DNA from: Perca fluviatilis
Lineage: Eukaryota; Chordata; Actinopteri; Perciformes; Percidae
Reading direction: 5' to 3'
DNA length: 64,000 nucleotides
NCBI RefSeq assembly: GCF_010015445.1
Contig: NC_053122.1
Location: forward strand, 33,859,513-33,923,512
In this document: positions 33,812-47,445 of the stretch, in pieces
How the letters are laid out: each line of letters starts with the position of its first letter
Position numbering within the stretch: the stretch's first letter is position 1
Position numbers and translations under genes: made by a program
The notes under the pieces: model-generated
What the model saw: only the letters and a program-made list of their open reading frames with translations
Database searches by the model: none
Told to the model about the DNA's origin: nothing

Positions 33812-34994
33812 TTTGTGCACTTCTGCCCCCGGCCTCTGGGCCGTGCTGCAGCAGTGTGCCTCTGTGGTGTCTGCAGTGGCACGTTTGGTTGCAGCAGGCG
33901 GCAGGACTGATCCATTCGTTTGTTTTCTGAACCCAGGATTTGCAGAGATAGATTAGACAACAAAAGCATATGGAAAAGATAAAGAACACTTAGGTAATGG
34001 ATTTTGGCGGCCCCTCTAACACAGCAGAGGACTCATCCTCTTTCCATCTCTCCTCCTTTCTCTCTCTGCTCTAAATATGTTTGTTGTTCTTTTTTTTAAT
34101 GTATTTTTTATTCTAGCAGACACTGTGAGAACAGAAGAGTCTCCGGCTGTGTGTGAGGATGGAGGGGTTAGCTTGAATAAGAGCGGTTAAAAAGTAACAA
34201 AGGAGATGTGCACCAACCAGACCTTGGCCTTTGGTTTCATGTGCTTTCCAACTATGTGCATGTAAGTTGCCAGTGTTGTGCAGTAGGATAGGGGGATTTG
34301 TAGGGAACGGAAGGGCTACAAGAAAGACATTTGTCTTTGTTGGGGCGAACAAAAGTCAATGTTTAACAAGACACACACGTGCAAAAAAAACTACTTTTTC
34401 CTTTAAAAAACCCAAACCAATCAAATATCAGATGATTATCAAATCAATGCAAATAGTGTGAAGATTATGTAAAAAGAAACATATGTACAACTAAACTGCT
34501 ATCCCCTTTTATCACACGATGTGCTGGCCAGAGGTACTCCCTTTTTTTCTGTTACAATTATTTCTTTTATTTATTCATGTCACAATACAGAACACATTTC
34601 TCACCAACACAACTCTACTAAAACCCAAGCAAACCACCTTGTTACGGAATTGTTGAGAGTGACGTTATTATGAACATAACTGCAGGTGAAGTTCTTCTAC
34701 ATTTTGTAAACGTTTTTGCTATTTTGTCTTTTTGGCACAAAAGGAAAATACAAGACAAAAATAACGCCACAGGATTAAAAATACAAAATAAAGTATTACG
34801 TAATGTGTCTTTGGATTATTTATGCTTAGTTCCCACCCAACCCAAACAACCAGGAACTTGGTTCTTATTAGAGTCTTCTGATAGGAAAAAACAAAGCTGC
34901 TATGGAGTATTACAGTAGGGCAGAGTGATTAGTGCATATCAGAAGTATGCGTCTGCTCATGCAATGTGATGCGAATGATAGATTGTGTCTTCTA
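33812..34994. other. Intergenic, no gene recognised
   Basis: Mixed unique sequence. The frames near 34113-34352 and 34670-34918 lack motifs or splice context. Confidence 0.5.
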
Positions 34995-35510
34995 GATAGA
35001 TAGATAGATCCCCAAGGGGAAATTCAAGGTCCCAATAGCTTACAGACATCACACACAACATACACATCATAACAGGATGATAAAATAAAAAATAACAAAT
35101 AACAAAAAACAAACAAATCCACATGAATAATATGGACAATAAAAGAAAAGATACTAAATAAACTAAATACAAAAATCCACATGAATGTACTAAGGGATGT
35201 ATAAGCATGAGACGATTGCAGTGACAGGGCAATTATATTGTGCATAAGGTGCTCTGTGGTAAGGCGCTCTATGAGAGTGTGTGTCATGGTGGTAGTGCAA
35301 ATGAGTCCAATAGTGCAAGGATAAAGGGATAAAGGGAGGGGTTGCATATGGGCTAATATAGCCAGTTAACAGGGTAAACAGTCTAAGCAGTAAACAGTGG
35401 GCCAGTGGACAGTCAATACATAACCATTGTTATAGGAGGTAGTGGAAGTGGTGGAGAGGGAGGAGAGGCAGACAGACTAAGCCCATCTAAGAGTGTGAGT
35501 GCATGACACC
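34995..35510 (-). mobile_element. LINE 3'-end fragment
   Basis: (TAGA)n followed by TCCCCAAGGGGAAATTCAAG marks the complement of a fish LINE 3' terminus. The following A-rich and GGCGCTCTATGAGAGTGTGT-containing sequence fits its untranslated region. No reverse-transcriptase frame is kept. Confidence 0.5.
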
Positions 35511-36172
<662 letters not shown>

Positions 36173-36627
36173 TCTTTTAAATAACAAGTAGCAAACAGCT
36201 TCAGTAACCCAACTCCTCTGAATTATTACCTCCTTGCTTGTGGCTGTTTATGAATACAAATTGAATTTCCGCTGCAACCTTGTCGCAAGTCATGGCTCAT
36301 TTGATTTATTCCTTAATGAATATTTCCCCTTTCAACTCAGGAGATGGGAAAACATTTCCTCACTAAATGAGACCCGGCTTTTATTGTAGCCCATTCTTTC
36401 CTACATCTAGAAGTACATTATACTTATGGCTGTGTTGCTGCTTCGGATTGAACAAGGTTGTTCAATTTAGTAGGGAGGGGGGGGCAACAAAGGAAACTGA
36501 GACTGTAACAAAGAGAGTGTTTACTTGCAGTTTGTAACAGCATGTTGTGGCTGTTTTTTTCTCTAATTATCTGTACTCTGAAGTTTTTCCTCTTCTCAAA
36601 GACACCAGCATTCCTCTGTCTTACACT
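36173..36627. other. Unique intergenic sequence
   Basis: No exon or repeat is recognised, apart from a G9 tract near 36477-36484. Confidence 0.5.
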
Positions 36628-37280
36628 TTTTTCGATTGCTAAACGACAGTGGGCACAACTGGAGTCACGTGTGCAAAACTCTAACTCCAGTCTGCATTAC
36701 CAACAGTAACCTCAGGCTAAACAGTTCACATCACCTGCAAAACTCATTCACAGCAACACAACTCTTAACACACACGTCTCACTCAGAACAATCCTCACTA
36801 TAACACACACTGTCACTCAGAACACACTGAGAGTAAAAACACTAGCATCAAACCCCAATACACAAATTACAAACTTTCTCATCTTTACAGTTTGAATAAT
36901 TTGAGTGACTTGACACTACTCAATAGTTTATTTAAGGAAAAAATATAGATTCTATAATATACCAATATAAACAAGAAGGAATGAAAATCAGCAGTTTTCT
37001 TCAATTTTGTCTCTGGTAATTTATGGAATTACTGGGGAAAAAACTAAAGGTACATATGTAACAGTTTTGACAGCAGTGTGTTAGCATTTGAACAAAGTAC
37101 TGTAAATCCACAGTGTTGTGCACTATGTGGTTAAAGTCATGGGATAAGTGTGTAGAGTTTGTTCAAGCGATGAAAAACGAACTAGAGTTTGGTCCACACG
37201 AACTGCTGCTGTGCAGACTGTAGTTAGAGTTTTGCACCCGTGACTCCAGTTGTGCCCGCTGTCGTTTAGCAATCGAAAAA
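36628..37280. mobile_element. Non-autonomous DNA transposon with 65-70-bp inverted ends
   Basis: The left end TTTTTCGATTGCTAAACGAC pairs with GTCGTTTAGCAATCGAAAAA at the right. Pairing continues to TAACT(C/A)CAGTCTGCA with three mismatches in 65. The 653-bp element has an AC-rich then AT-rich interior with no transposase frame. Its ends resemble fish IS630/Tc1-like families (from memory). Confidence 0.85.
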
Positions 37281-40200
37281 TTTTTTTTTTTTAGAAAATG
37301 TCATAGAAATTGGAGACAGATAAGCAGATCTGCACATTGGATTCAGAGACTAAACCCACCATATTGACCGCCCAGTGTGACAAAGATGCTAGTAGCCACA
37401 TCGCTCAACGACCACTGTCAGACAGATTCCACACCAGCACCATTTACCTGTTAATGTTGTGTAGATAATGTGCAATTGACCGCACGCCTGCTAAATAATG
37501 CAGCAGCTTGTTTGGGGCCGTAAGGAGAATTTAAATAGTATTGATAGGCTAAGCTGCCATGGTGCAGGATGTATGCAGTCAGAAAGCCCCACTCTGTATT
37601 GATCAAAGAGCAGGCTTAAAGCAGAATAGCTCAGAGTTCTTGAACAAATGAGGTAAAACAACAAAGAAACAGAAGAATCGCAGCGGAGCTGTGGAGGAGG
37701 AGAAGGGGAACTGTTATTGCGCAGGACGTAGAGGAAGAGAGGAGGAGGAAGAGGAAGAGAGAGGGACGGACAAGGAGACGTCGGGCCCGTCTATCCATCC
37801 AGCGCATAGCCGGGGGCAACCGGAGGCGTAAAGTTGTTAACGAGTGTGTGGACAGTGGTGTCAGGCAGAGCGGCGCTCCATCAGGGAAATGAGATGGCCG
37901 GGTTCTATTATGGTCCCAGGTGCATTATGGGAGGACAAAAGGAAAGTTCTGGTGGAAATAGATTATGGACGATGGGAAGAACAGAAGAGAATTCATGTGT
38001 TGTGTTTATTTTTATTCTAACATGTTGGTTTTGATTTTCAATTTGTACAAAAAAAAAGAACTTAAATATGCTGTTGTGTTTTTATTGAACTGGCTTGCAT
38101 CATGTTGAATCTAGTGGACAGTCTGGTGCCTTCTGAACATTATTATCAACTTTGATGCATGAATGACGCTCAAATCTATATTTCATATCACAAAATAAAT
38201 ACAGATTAAGTATGAGATACTGTAAATTCTCATATAGTCATCGTGGCCTTTGTGTACCACAGTCTGATGAGTGATTTTCATTGTTTTATAAGTATATTTT
38301 TATCACCATTTCAGTGAGAAGATAACCTTTTTTTTGGAAATATGTAATTCATTATTCAGAGGCTATACCCCCCGAAAGGCTTACATTTAAAAAATATCTG
38401 CAGAAAGTCTTGAGCATTTGTGGTCAGATTTGATAATCAGATCAATAAATCTGTTCTCATTTGATCCAGTTTAACCATCACAAAAGACTGACCACCTCGG
38501 GTAGCTGTACAAGCTGAGACTGCAAGCAGAAAAAGGCAATACTGCAGTGCACTTTAATACACACAGCTAGTGTGTCCCTGCAAGTTATCCAGACAGTGCG
38601 ATATATAACCACCTGCCTCTAAGTATGGACAAGTTCCCTATCCCAAGCCAATTCATGTCTGCATCTGTGTTTTATCATTCTAAAATAATATTTTGCTGCA
38701 TGCAGGAGGTTTCAGGTTGGCAAATGTGACTCTTGGAGATTTTATATAAAGTATAAAATCTCTGCCAAAAAAAACTGCCAATGTTTTTATACTTTTTTTA
38801 ATGCAGAAGATTTCTTCTTGCTGAAGTGAAGCCAGTTTTTGCAACGTACACATAAGGACAAAAGTGTTTTCCCAAGAAAATGGTGTTAACAAATAGCTCC
38901 AACTCCTACATGGGGCCATCTTTAACTTTATTTGTGTTAATTTCAGCCTGCCATTACAAGGCCATACTGGTGCTTTTGTATGTTTTAGCCCATTGACATA
39001 AAATAACATTGGTAATTCAGTTTTCTTTTTTTTACCTCATCTCAGTAACTTTGTAAATGTGATTATAAAATATGGTTGAGTGGATCAGTTTGAGTAATAG
39101 AGGATATTATGAGGAGCAGAAATGTCTTTTTACGTTCTAAGGAGCGTTTTAATTTTCTAAAATCCAATGGGTTATATTTTAGTAGGCTAATCCCACACTG
39201 GAAAAAGAGGCATGCCTTCTTCAAGGGATGACACAGAATATCAAGATCCTTTTAGATTTATTAGATTATGTGTGCTGCTACTAATAGCTGTGCGTGATCT
39301 GTTTTCCTCTGAATATCTGATATGTATTCCACTAAAACCTCAAGAAGTCCTTTGACTCCAAACTCGCTTTGTGCTTGATCTGATGAAAAATAAAATTGTA
39401 GTGGCGAAAGATTACAAGAACAACAAAGTAGCATCCCACGTCAAAGGCAGATCTTTTTCTTATCCGACAAACATCTCTTAGCCCAGTGTTGTTCTGGAAG
39501 CCGTCAGGAATTAACGGCACTTAAAGCTAGATGCATGACAAGTCTGCAAAAAAAAAACATCCAACTTACCAAAGATATCATGCATCTTTCAGTTGTTATG
39601 AAGACACCGCACATTTAATCTGTTATGATCGGTATCAATGAAGAAGAAAAACATGTTTCTCTGAGCGTTAGTGAGGGTAGTCTGTTGGTGTGTGTACAGT
39701 GCAGCGACCTCAGGGTGAGTGCTTAGTGAGGATTGTAATGGGACAGCTTTAAAGGGGGATTAATGCAGTACGGCCGAATGTGAAAAACACTCCTGCAGAA
39801 ACAAACACATGCAGTAATTAATAGGGCAAATACAGTATACATGGTCAGAAATATATACTAAAGATCATAGACTGACTTTATTTATGTCTGCTCTAAACGG
39901 TGATACGCGACATTTCAATAGTTATCGTGACTCTCACCTGGAAAATGCCATTTTATGCGGTAAATGTTATCTTAAATGTTGGTCTTGTGTGTTAGTTTCT
40001 CTCTCCTTTCATCTTCAAGTATGTCAAAGGATCCCAAGTTCACATTTAATTTCCAATATTCTAATATATTCTAATATCTATTCTAATAGCTCAGCCTATT
40101 TTAGCCACCTCCCCTCTTAGCCTCTGATGTTCCCTCTTTGCATGATAAACAGCTTTTCAGCCCTCAGAATATGTATGTGGCCCATATTTATTCATATGTG

Positions 40201-40639
40201 CGGTGTATCAGAGCAGACAATTCTGCTTTGGGTGTGGGAGAGGAAATATATAAATAAATAAGAAAGTAAATAAACAGTCAAAATAAACAGCCAGAGTAAT
40301 AAGGTTAACTATTTATTTTTTTATTTTTTTGCAGTGATATTTGCAGGGAGAGCTGACAGGAGAGGGCAAAATTAATGACAGCAGACATAATGCCATTGGG
40401 ATACTTAGGAGTGTGTCCAATACTTTAAGTAATAGCGTTAATGGCGAATTTGAAGGAATTTAATTTTTGACATCAAACAGCGGCGCCTTTAGAAAGCCAG
40501 CGGCCCTCTCGCCTCCGAGAGCTTTCGGAACTCGCTTCCTCTCGGAAGGAGGAAGAGGAGGGAAATCATCTCTGCGGTGGCGGGCATGCAGCGAGGCAGG
40601 TGGCTCAAAAACTTCCAAGCAGAACAGCCTCTCAAGTCG
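37281..40639. other. Unique sequence, no gene recognised
   Basis: About 3.4 kb without repeats I recognise. The purine-rich block at 37680-37800 yields a short frame without features. The 109-codon minus frame at 38680-39009 has no family motif. Small ATTA-bearing unique blocks occur at 39715-39830 (GGGGGATTAATGCAGTACGG, GCAGTAATTAATAGGGC). Confidence 0.45.
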
Positions 40640-40840
40640 TAGGGTGACGCTTGTTAGGCTCAGGCCCAGAGGAGTGAGCATGGCCAGTAAGTAAGGTTAT
40701 TGGGAAATAATTAGCCTAGCCCGGGAATCAGCGGGGATAGCAAAGTCCTCTGGGGTAGAAACGCCAGTGCCCCTGGCCTCGTTTCCACAGCTAATTAACT
40801 TTGAAGAGAGCCTATTAATAAGGTTGTCTTCAAAGGGGGA
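40640..40840. promoter_or_regulatory. Candidate enhancer-like block with ATTA cores and paired TCF/LEF-type sites
   Basis: Unique sequence carries GAAATAATTAGCC, CAGCTAATTAACTTTG and CCTATTAATAAGG. CTTTGAAG (40799-40806) and its exact inverse CTTCAAAG (40828-40835) lie 21 bp apart around the last ATTA core. CTTTGA(A/T) is the TCF/LEF core. Function is inferred from motif arrangement only. Confidence 0.3.
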
Positions 40841-41284
40841 AAAAAAAGCCTGAAACTATATGCAGAAGCAACTTCTTGGTGTGGAGGAGGCTGGCATTTA
40901 ATTTATAGGTGAAACACAAAGAAACACACAAGACATAACGGTGAAAGTAATTGAAAACGAGGTGGTCTTTGTGGGTGTTTCTGCAGGAACTCTTTATACA
41001 AGTCACACACACTTCAGAAACCTTATCAACCTCCCCCTCAGCGTCAGATTGTCCCATCAAATGTGCCCCAGTTTGCTGCCCACTTCCACCTACTCAGTGG
41101 ACGTCATCCCCAAGTGGCCACATGTCCCCTTACCTGTCATCCCAGAAACAGCTGGTGTTGCCACTGCTCAGGTCCAGGTCTAAAAAAAATGAAATAAAAT
41201 AGAAGAAAAATCTTACCTCATAGCCTCAGGCTGTGGAAGAGCGACGCAGGCCTCAGCGCCTAATCACCCCCTCCCACGACAGCA
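40841..41284. other. Unique intergenic sequence
   Basis: Overlapping short frames at 40941-41202 have no family features. No repeat is recognised. Confidence 0.5.
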
Positions 41285-41450
41285 CTCATCAAGACAGCAG
41301 CTCCAACAAATCAATCTCCCTCTGACAGTTCATTTAGACTGAATTAATTTGGAATTAGGGGCCATTACTGCAATTGGCAGGCGTGGATATTCCCCTAACG
41401 CTGGCTGTTATCCTGCTTTGGGGATAAAGAAAAAAAGGAGCCAGCTTTTC
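41285..41450. promoter_or_regulatory. Candidate conserved non-coding block
   Basis: TTTAGACTGAATTAATTTGG, GAATTAGGGGCCATTACTGC and AATTGGCAGGCG follow each other within 60 bp. This is unique DNA with four homeodomain-type cores. A second similar patch, GTTGCCAGGGGCCAATTAAA, is at 41669. Confidence 0.3.
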
Positions 41451-42238
41451 TCCTTTTCTCGCTTTCTTTTTGTATAGGATCGACTGGATAAGGTGTTTTT
41501 CTGTGCTGATCGCAGGGCTGAGCGAGGGAGGCATTGGATTTTCAGTTTAACTAAATCATCATTGTTCTCAATCAAAAGTCAGACTCTGCTGATTGTTTTC
41601 TCTCTTGACACCAAATGGAAGCGGAATAGGTGTTTAATGAGGGTCGTTGCTCTATCGACTGTCAAATTGTTGCCAGGGGCCAATTAAAAGTCTGATAGTC
41701 CGCTGTAATAGCAGAGAAAACAATGAATCGGGAAAAACACAAGAAAGAACCGGAGGACTGAGAAAGTACTTTGAAACTCATTCTGGTGAGGGTTAGAGGG
41801 ACAGCAGACAACAAACTATACAAATATTGTACTAACAAGGCTGCCTCTTTTGTAGCATATGAAGGCGACCCAACCCACAGGGCTGCCAACATGATATATA
41901 ATAAAATTTTGATCTTAATTTACAATGTATAAACACATCATGGACAGTGTCAGAGATGAGTTAAAGTTTCATATTGAAAGTGGACAGCGGTTTCTATGTG
42001 TAATTTGTTTGACCGCATACATATTTAGGTACCCTTATTTCTAGATATAGAGTCATAGAGTTTGAGTTGGAACATTTCTATTTTTTAGTTTTCTAAACCT
42101 ACAATAACTGCAAATGAAACATGTTTTATGCAAACACTTTAGCAGCACGATAACGTAATGTATGATACGATGATGATCGTGAAAAAATTATTCATTGTTG
42201 AACCCTGAACACAAAACCAGGATTTATACAAATTAAAC
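41451..42238. other. Unique intergenic sequence
   Basis: No gene or repeat is recognised besides the ATTA-bearing patch near 41669. Confidence 0.5.
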
Positions 42239-42717
42239 CTACATTGTGTAATATTTTGAGTTGATTCTTAGCAAAAAAACTTTTGTTCTTTCACAAATAT
42301 GTGCTCATTCATGTGTAATTACCTCCACCAACTAATCAAAGTATTCTCGTACGCGTCGAATCTGCCATTCAGAATCATTCAGAATACATACAAGCGAGTC
42401 CTCCATCTTTAAAATACATTAGCCAAAGAGGGACATACCTCCGCATTTCGCCCTCTTACACCTATTGGCACCGTGGCGAATCCCAGGGAGAGATTACTCA
42501 CCAGGGAAGGCGAAAAAGAGAATTAAAACAGCAACGCGACAGGCAAAGCAACAAGACCAAAGTTAATATTGGAGTGGCTAGAACAGCTGCGTGTAAACGA
42601 TGGAGAGAGCTCATTTTGGGTTTGGCCACCGTAGGAGGAAGGGCTAGAGAGTAATATTCAGTTGGTTGTCATATACAATTTCACCGCCAGATGGGAGAAA
42701 TTCTTACACAATGTAGC
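42239..42717. mobile_element. MITE with CTACATTGTGTAA inverted ends
   Basis: CTACATTGTGTAATATTTTG at 42239 pairs with the complement of TTACACAATGTAG at the right end (42705-42717). The interior has no coding. The flanks TTAAAC and TTTAAC hint at a short target duplication. Confidence 0.75.
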
Positions 42718-42872
42718 TTTAACTTTTACCTAAACATGGACACAAGCTGGGACAAAACTGACATTTTTATTCCCATGGATGTATTGTTCTTGTTTTTCTA
42801 CACGGTAGTGAGTTCCGTGCAGTGCAGCGCTGTGGTTCATCTGAAGCTGATCTGCTGAGCAGACTGACTGGG

Positions 42873-42983
<111 letters not shown>

Positions 42984-43327
42984 GCTGGGAGGCAGCAGCT
43001 TGAAGTTTCCCCCAGGGTTCACGACCCTGTGACCCAGAGGTTTGACCCAGACAAGTCAGCTCCATGGAGACGCCGCTTTGAAAAGATAAACACATCGCAC
43101 ATACTAATGCACAGAGAAGCATGCACGCACATGTAGAAATGGCTAAAGATTAGAGAGAAATTCAACCCTCAAACACAAAACAGCATTTGAGCTCCTTTTG
43201 TTGGGTGCAGAGCACTTTTCTGATAAAATATTTGGCTTTTTTTTAGATTTTATAAATCAAATGTCAGGTTTGGCTGTTAGTCTGTCAGAATAAAAGCATA
43301 AGGCCATCTTTCCGCAGTTGCCATTTT

Positions 43328-43530
43328 TTTTCTTTTTTAAGATTATATTTTGGGCATTTCAGGCCTTTAATTGACACAACATGTGAAGACAGGAAATGGG
43401 AAAGGGAGGTGGAATGACATGTAGCAAAGGGCCACGGGTCAGAATCGAACTTGCGGCCGCTGCGGTATGGACTGAGCCTTTGTACATTGGGCACACAATC
43501 AACCAGTCGGGCTACTAGGGCGCCCCTGAA
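43328..43530 (-). mobile_element. Full-length tRNA-derived SINE with TSD
   Basis: On the minus strand GGGGCGCCCTAGTAGCCCGA leads into an A-box region, then CGCAAGTTCGATTCTGACCC (B box), CTTTGCTACATGTCATTCC and an ATTAAAGGCCTGAAATGCCC tail. TTGCCATTTT occurs on both sides (43318-43327 and 43532-43541) as the target duplication. Confidence 0.85.
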
Positions 43531-43919
43531 ATTGCCATTTTGCACCAATGTTCAACAACTATAGACAAAGAAATTCTTCTCAGAGGAGGCAAGGAGACCA
43601 AAAATAGACCATAATGCATTGCTGTGGCAGGGTCCGGTTGTGTTTTGAATAGAAATACACCGAATCCAGATTTTCCACTGGTTAAAGTGATGGTTTGGAG
43701 TAATTTCACCCTAGGGTCCTTTGCACCACGACCTCGAGCCAAACAACCCCCCCCAGAAGCTTTTTTCACCTGGGTCGAACATTGGGCGAGTTAGTGTTAT
43801 CAGCTGAATAGCTTAGTGCAGGCGCTAATGGATCCAAGAGTGTATCTTGTACATTACCCCACTACTTAATACCCAAAATGATACCAAACTTCTACACTAG
43901 TACATATAGGTTATGCACT

Positions 43920-44290
43920 CATAAAACGATGGATTGGAAAGTTTGTAAGTACACCAGAAGTTTATTTAAATAACACTTGCCTGCTGGCTTCTGCTCTCTG
44001 CTGCTACCGGCAGTAAGACGAGTGCTTAGCAACGTCTACAAATTACAACACTGAAAAGAGTGCTGTTGTACAACTAGTAGGAGACAAGTTATAATTGAGG
44101 TAAGTTTGGAGACACTACCTTATTTAATCATTAAATTAAGAAATATTTTGTTGTATCTCTTTTCGGTGTTGTAATTTGTAGACGTCCCTAAGCACTCGTC
44201 TTACTGCCGGTAGCAGCAGCAGCAACAACAGCAGAGAGCAGAAGCCAGCAGGCAAGTGTTATTTACATAAACTTTCCAAATTTTTTTGGT
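43920..44290. mobile_element. Inverted repeat nested inside the hAT element
   Basis: AATAACACTTGCCTGCTGGC at about 43971, with TTCTGCTCTCTGCTGCTACC after it, is matched by the inverse copy GGTAGCAGCAGCAGCAACAA and GCCAGCAGGCAAGTGTTATT near 44208-44265. The arms are about 110-130 bp with a central spacer of about 100 bp. Confidence 0.75.
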
Positions 44291-44474
44291 TTTGATTCTG
44301 CCGAATCCAAAACCAAAAACCGAATCCTACTCCCATCCTCAGTCCATTAACACAGTAAACACATTAATGAAGTAATGAAACTGGTAATGGTCGTCTGGTT
44401 AACACAAGTTTTTAGCTGTGACTGTCCTTCCTTTGCCTACCTGAAGATGCTGCATTTTGGCTGCTGTCTTTAGA

Positions 44475-44678
44475 TTACTTCATGCACAACTCATATTTTT
44501 TCGGATGTTTCATACGCAAATGTTTTAACAGCAGCGATGATGTGTATTGTTTAGGGTCCTCGCCACCACGAGACAAATCGGCATTGCAAATTGAACATGT
44601 AGCTGGACTTGAATGGCCTTCTTTTGATTGAGAGTACTGCCAAACAACACTTTTTCTGCTCACGAGTTCCAGTTTCAC
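44475..44678 (-). pseudogene. BED-type zinc finger of a hAT transposase, isolated
   Basis: The 67-codon frame has SVVWQYS, then ATCSICNADLSRGGEDP and LLLKHLRMKHPKKYE. This is the Cys-x2-Cys...His-x4-His DNA-binding finger found at the N terminus of hAT/ZBED transposases. No RNase-H-like catalytic domain follows inside the element, so it is a remnant. Confidence 0.85.
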
Positions 44679-45117
44679 TCTCTCACAGCCTGCTGCATTG
44701 AACGGTCCACCTACGTAAACACCTTCCCGTAATCAACGGCGGCGTCATCACGTTGACCAGCGTAGTGCAAGCGTAGGGTTCGGTTCGGTGGAAAAACCGA
44801 ACCCCGTCAAAAAGCCCAATACTCGGCCGAATCCGAATCCTGGATTCGGTGCATCCCTAGTTTTGAATAAGAGATGTGAAACTTAAAACTTGAAGGCTAC
44901 TTCTCCTCCACTCTAAAAATAGACTTTTCTTTCCTAGTTTGTCCGTTTTTAACCCACCTCCCTACAGGAGTTGAATCAACCAATCAGCTCTCTTAAGCAA
45001 GGCCAGCACGATTAGATTGATTAGATGTAGGAAGTGTGCACATCTGCTCATCTGTGAGTCTAAGGTTACAGTACCTAACACCCTTATAGCCGAAATGTTT
45101 ACATTTGCGGAAGCGTA

Positions 45118-45345
45118 ATGGACCTTTTTGGACTTGTCATAGTAGGAAAAGCACAGCTGAAATTGATAACCTTAACGATGGCTCAATTCCATCAAGTGTC
45201 CCAGTAAGCTATTTCAGTGAGTCAGCATGCACAATACCAGGACCTCTCCTAAGTGGAATGCAGCCATCATTAATGGTTTTGAATACACCTGTGCTTTTCC
45301 TACTATGACATGTCAACATGTCCGCCTTGAAAAAGGTCTATTCCA
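45118..45345. mobile_element. MITE with AGTAGGAAAAGCACAG inverted arms
   Basis: TGGACCTTTTTGGACTTGTC and CATAGTAGGAAAAGCACAGC at the left are matched by CTGTGCTTTTCCTACTATGA and TTGAAAAAGGTCTATTCC at the right, with a short extra piece in the right arm. The centre contains AATGCAGCCATCATTAATGG. Confidence 0.75.
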
Positions 45346-45406
45346 ACTTTACTTTTTCACTGCTGCTGTATAAAACAGGTTCCATGGTGTGAAAGCATTC
45401 TGGGAA

Positions 45407-46490
<1,084 letters not shown>

Positions 46491-46569
46491 GTGTCCAGAT
46501 TCCTGCCACGCAGAATAAAGATGGGCCATGGCTAGCTGAGCACTAAGCAGGTAGAGATGTTAGACATGC

Positions 46570-46730
46570 TAGACAGCAGGAAAGGCACAGGTGTAATTAA
46601 TAACATTAATTAGGGATGCCTCCCAAGCAGGTGTGCCGGTTCCAAGGTCTTATGGTATTACGCATACGGAGCCATCGTTAGTGTTGTTATTAGTTACATC
46701 TGGGCTTTTCCTGCAATGACCAGTCAAAAC
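46570..46730. mobile_element. MITE related to the copy at 45118
   Basis: CAGCAGGAAAGGCACAGGTG and TAATTAATAACATTAATTAG on the left pair with GTTATTAGTTACATCTGGGC and TTTTCCTGCAATGACC on the right. It shares the GGAAA(A/G)GCACAGGTG arm motif with the copy on the other side of the ATCT array. Confidence 0.65.
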
Positions 46731-46858
46731 AAGGGCCCTGCATTAGACTATCTAAATGAAATGCCATAATATCAGCCCTTATTGATAGGCTAATATTAGT
46801 TACACCTGTGTAGTGTCAAAGGCTGTCCCTCCCTATGTGCAATCTAGTTATTTGAAGG

Positions 46859-47437
46859 CAGCGTTGTAGTACTCGAGATCTGTCTTGGTCTCAAGATAAA
46901 GAGGATTTAGGATTATATTTCAAGACCACAACTGCAGGGATATCACTAAACTGCCTGTGCGTTGTCTGATTTATGTGTTAACGTCATTACTGTGATTGGA
47001 TGCAAAACTTCCTGCTTCAAATGCAACCAATAACTTGACTCATTTCTAGTTTGAAAATGGGTTACTGATAATCCCATTTCCTACACATAAAATTCACCTC
47101 TGCAATATTTTTTGATTATTTTATCAAGTCATTTCTAACGATACACTTGTGGCAATAAAAGAGGTGAATGAGGAAGAATATTTACAGTATTTGTTTTCTG
47201 TGGGTGTTTTTTATGTGAATGTGGATTTTTCAGATCAATTTGAGGAGTGCCTATTGTTAGAATTTTCCACATTTTATCGTGTCATGCAGTGTGGGAATAT
47301 CACACTGGTCTGGTCTGGTCTTGGTCTTGGTCTTGACTCGGTCTCAACCCCTCAGAGTCTTGGGTGTTGCCTCGGTCTTGATACACTCTGGTCTTGGTGA
47401 TGACTTGGACTCGGTTTAGGTGGTCTTGACAATACCG
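46859..47437. mobile_element. Non-autonomous hAT element with 8-bp TSD
   Basis: Identical TTTGAAGG at 46851-46858 and 47438-47445 flank the element. It starts CAGCGTTGTAGTACTCGAGA and ends GGTGGTCTTGACAATACCG, with GGTCTTGGTCTTGGTCTTGA repeats near the right end. It has no transposase. Confidence 0.85.
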
Positions 47438-47445
47438 TTTGAAGG

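Larger units (their letters stand above)
43651..44860 (-). mobile_element. hAT element with 8-bp TSD and BED-finger remnant
   Basis: The ends are AGAAATACACCGAATCCAGA (left) and the complement-type TGGATTCGGTGCATCCCTAG (right). They are flanked by identical 8-mers TTTTGAAT at 43643-43650 and 44861-44868. Subterminal CGAATCC/GGATTCGG repeats are present at both ends. A BED zinc-finger frame (44475-44678) marks the 5' end of the lost transposase, so the element reads leftwards. The catalytic part is gone, replaced by a foldback repeat at about 43920-44290. Confidence 0.88.

Noticed and set aside
33515..33989. Frames with Trp-Met-Asp-Gly repeats
   Set aside because: They are translations of the CCAT microsatellite.
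38680..39009. 109-codon minus-strand frame
   Set aside because: No recognisable domain, AT-rich, and without splice or promoter context.
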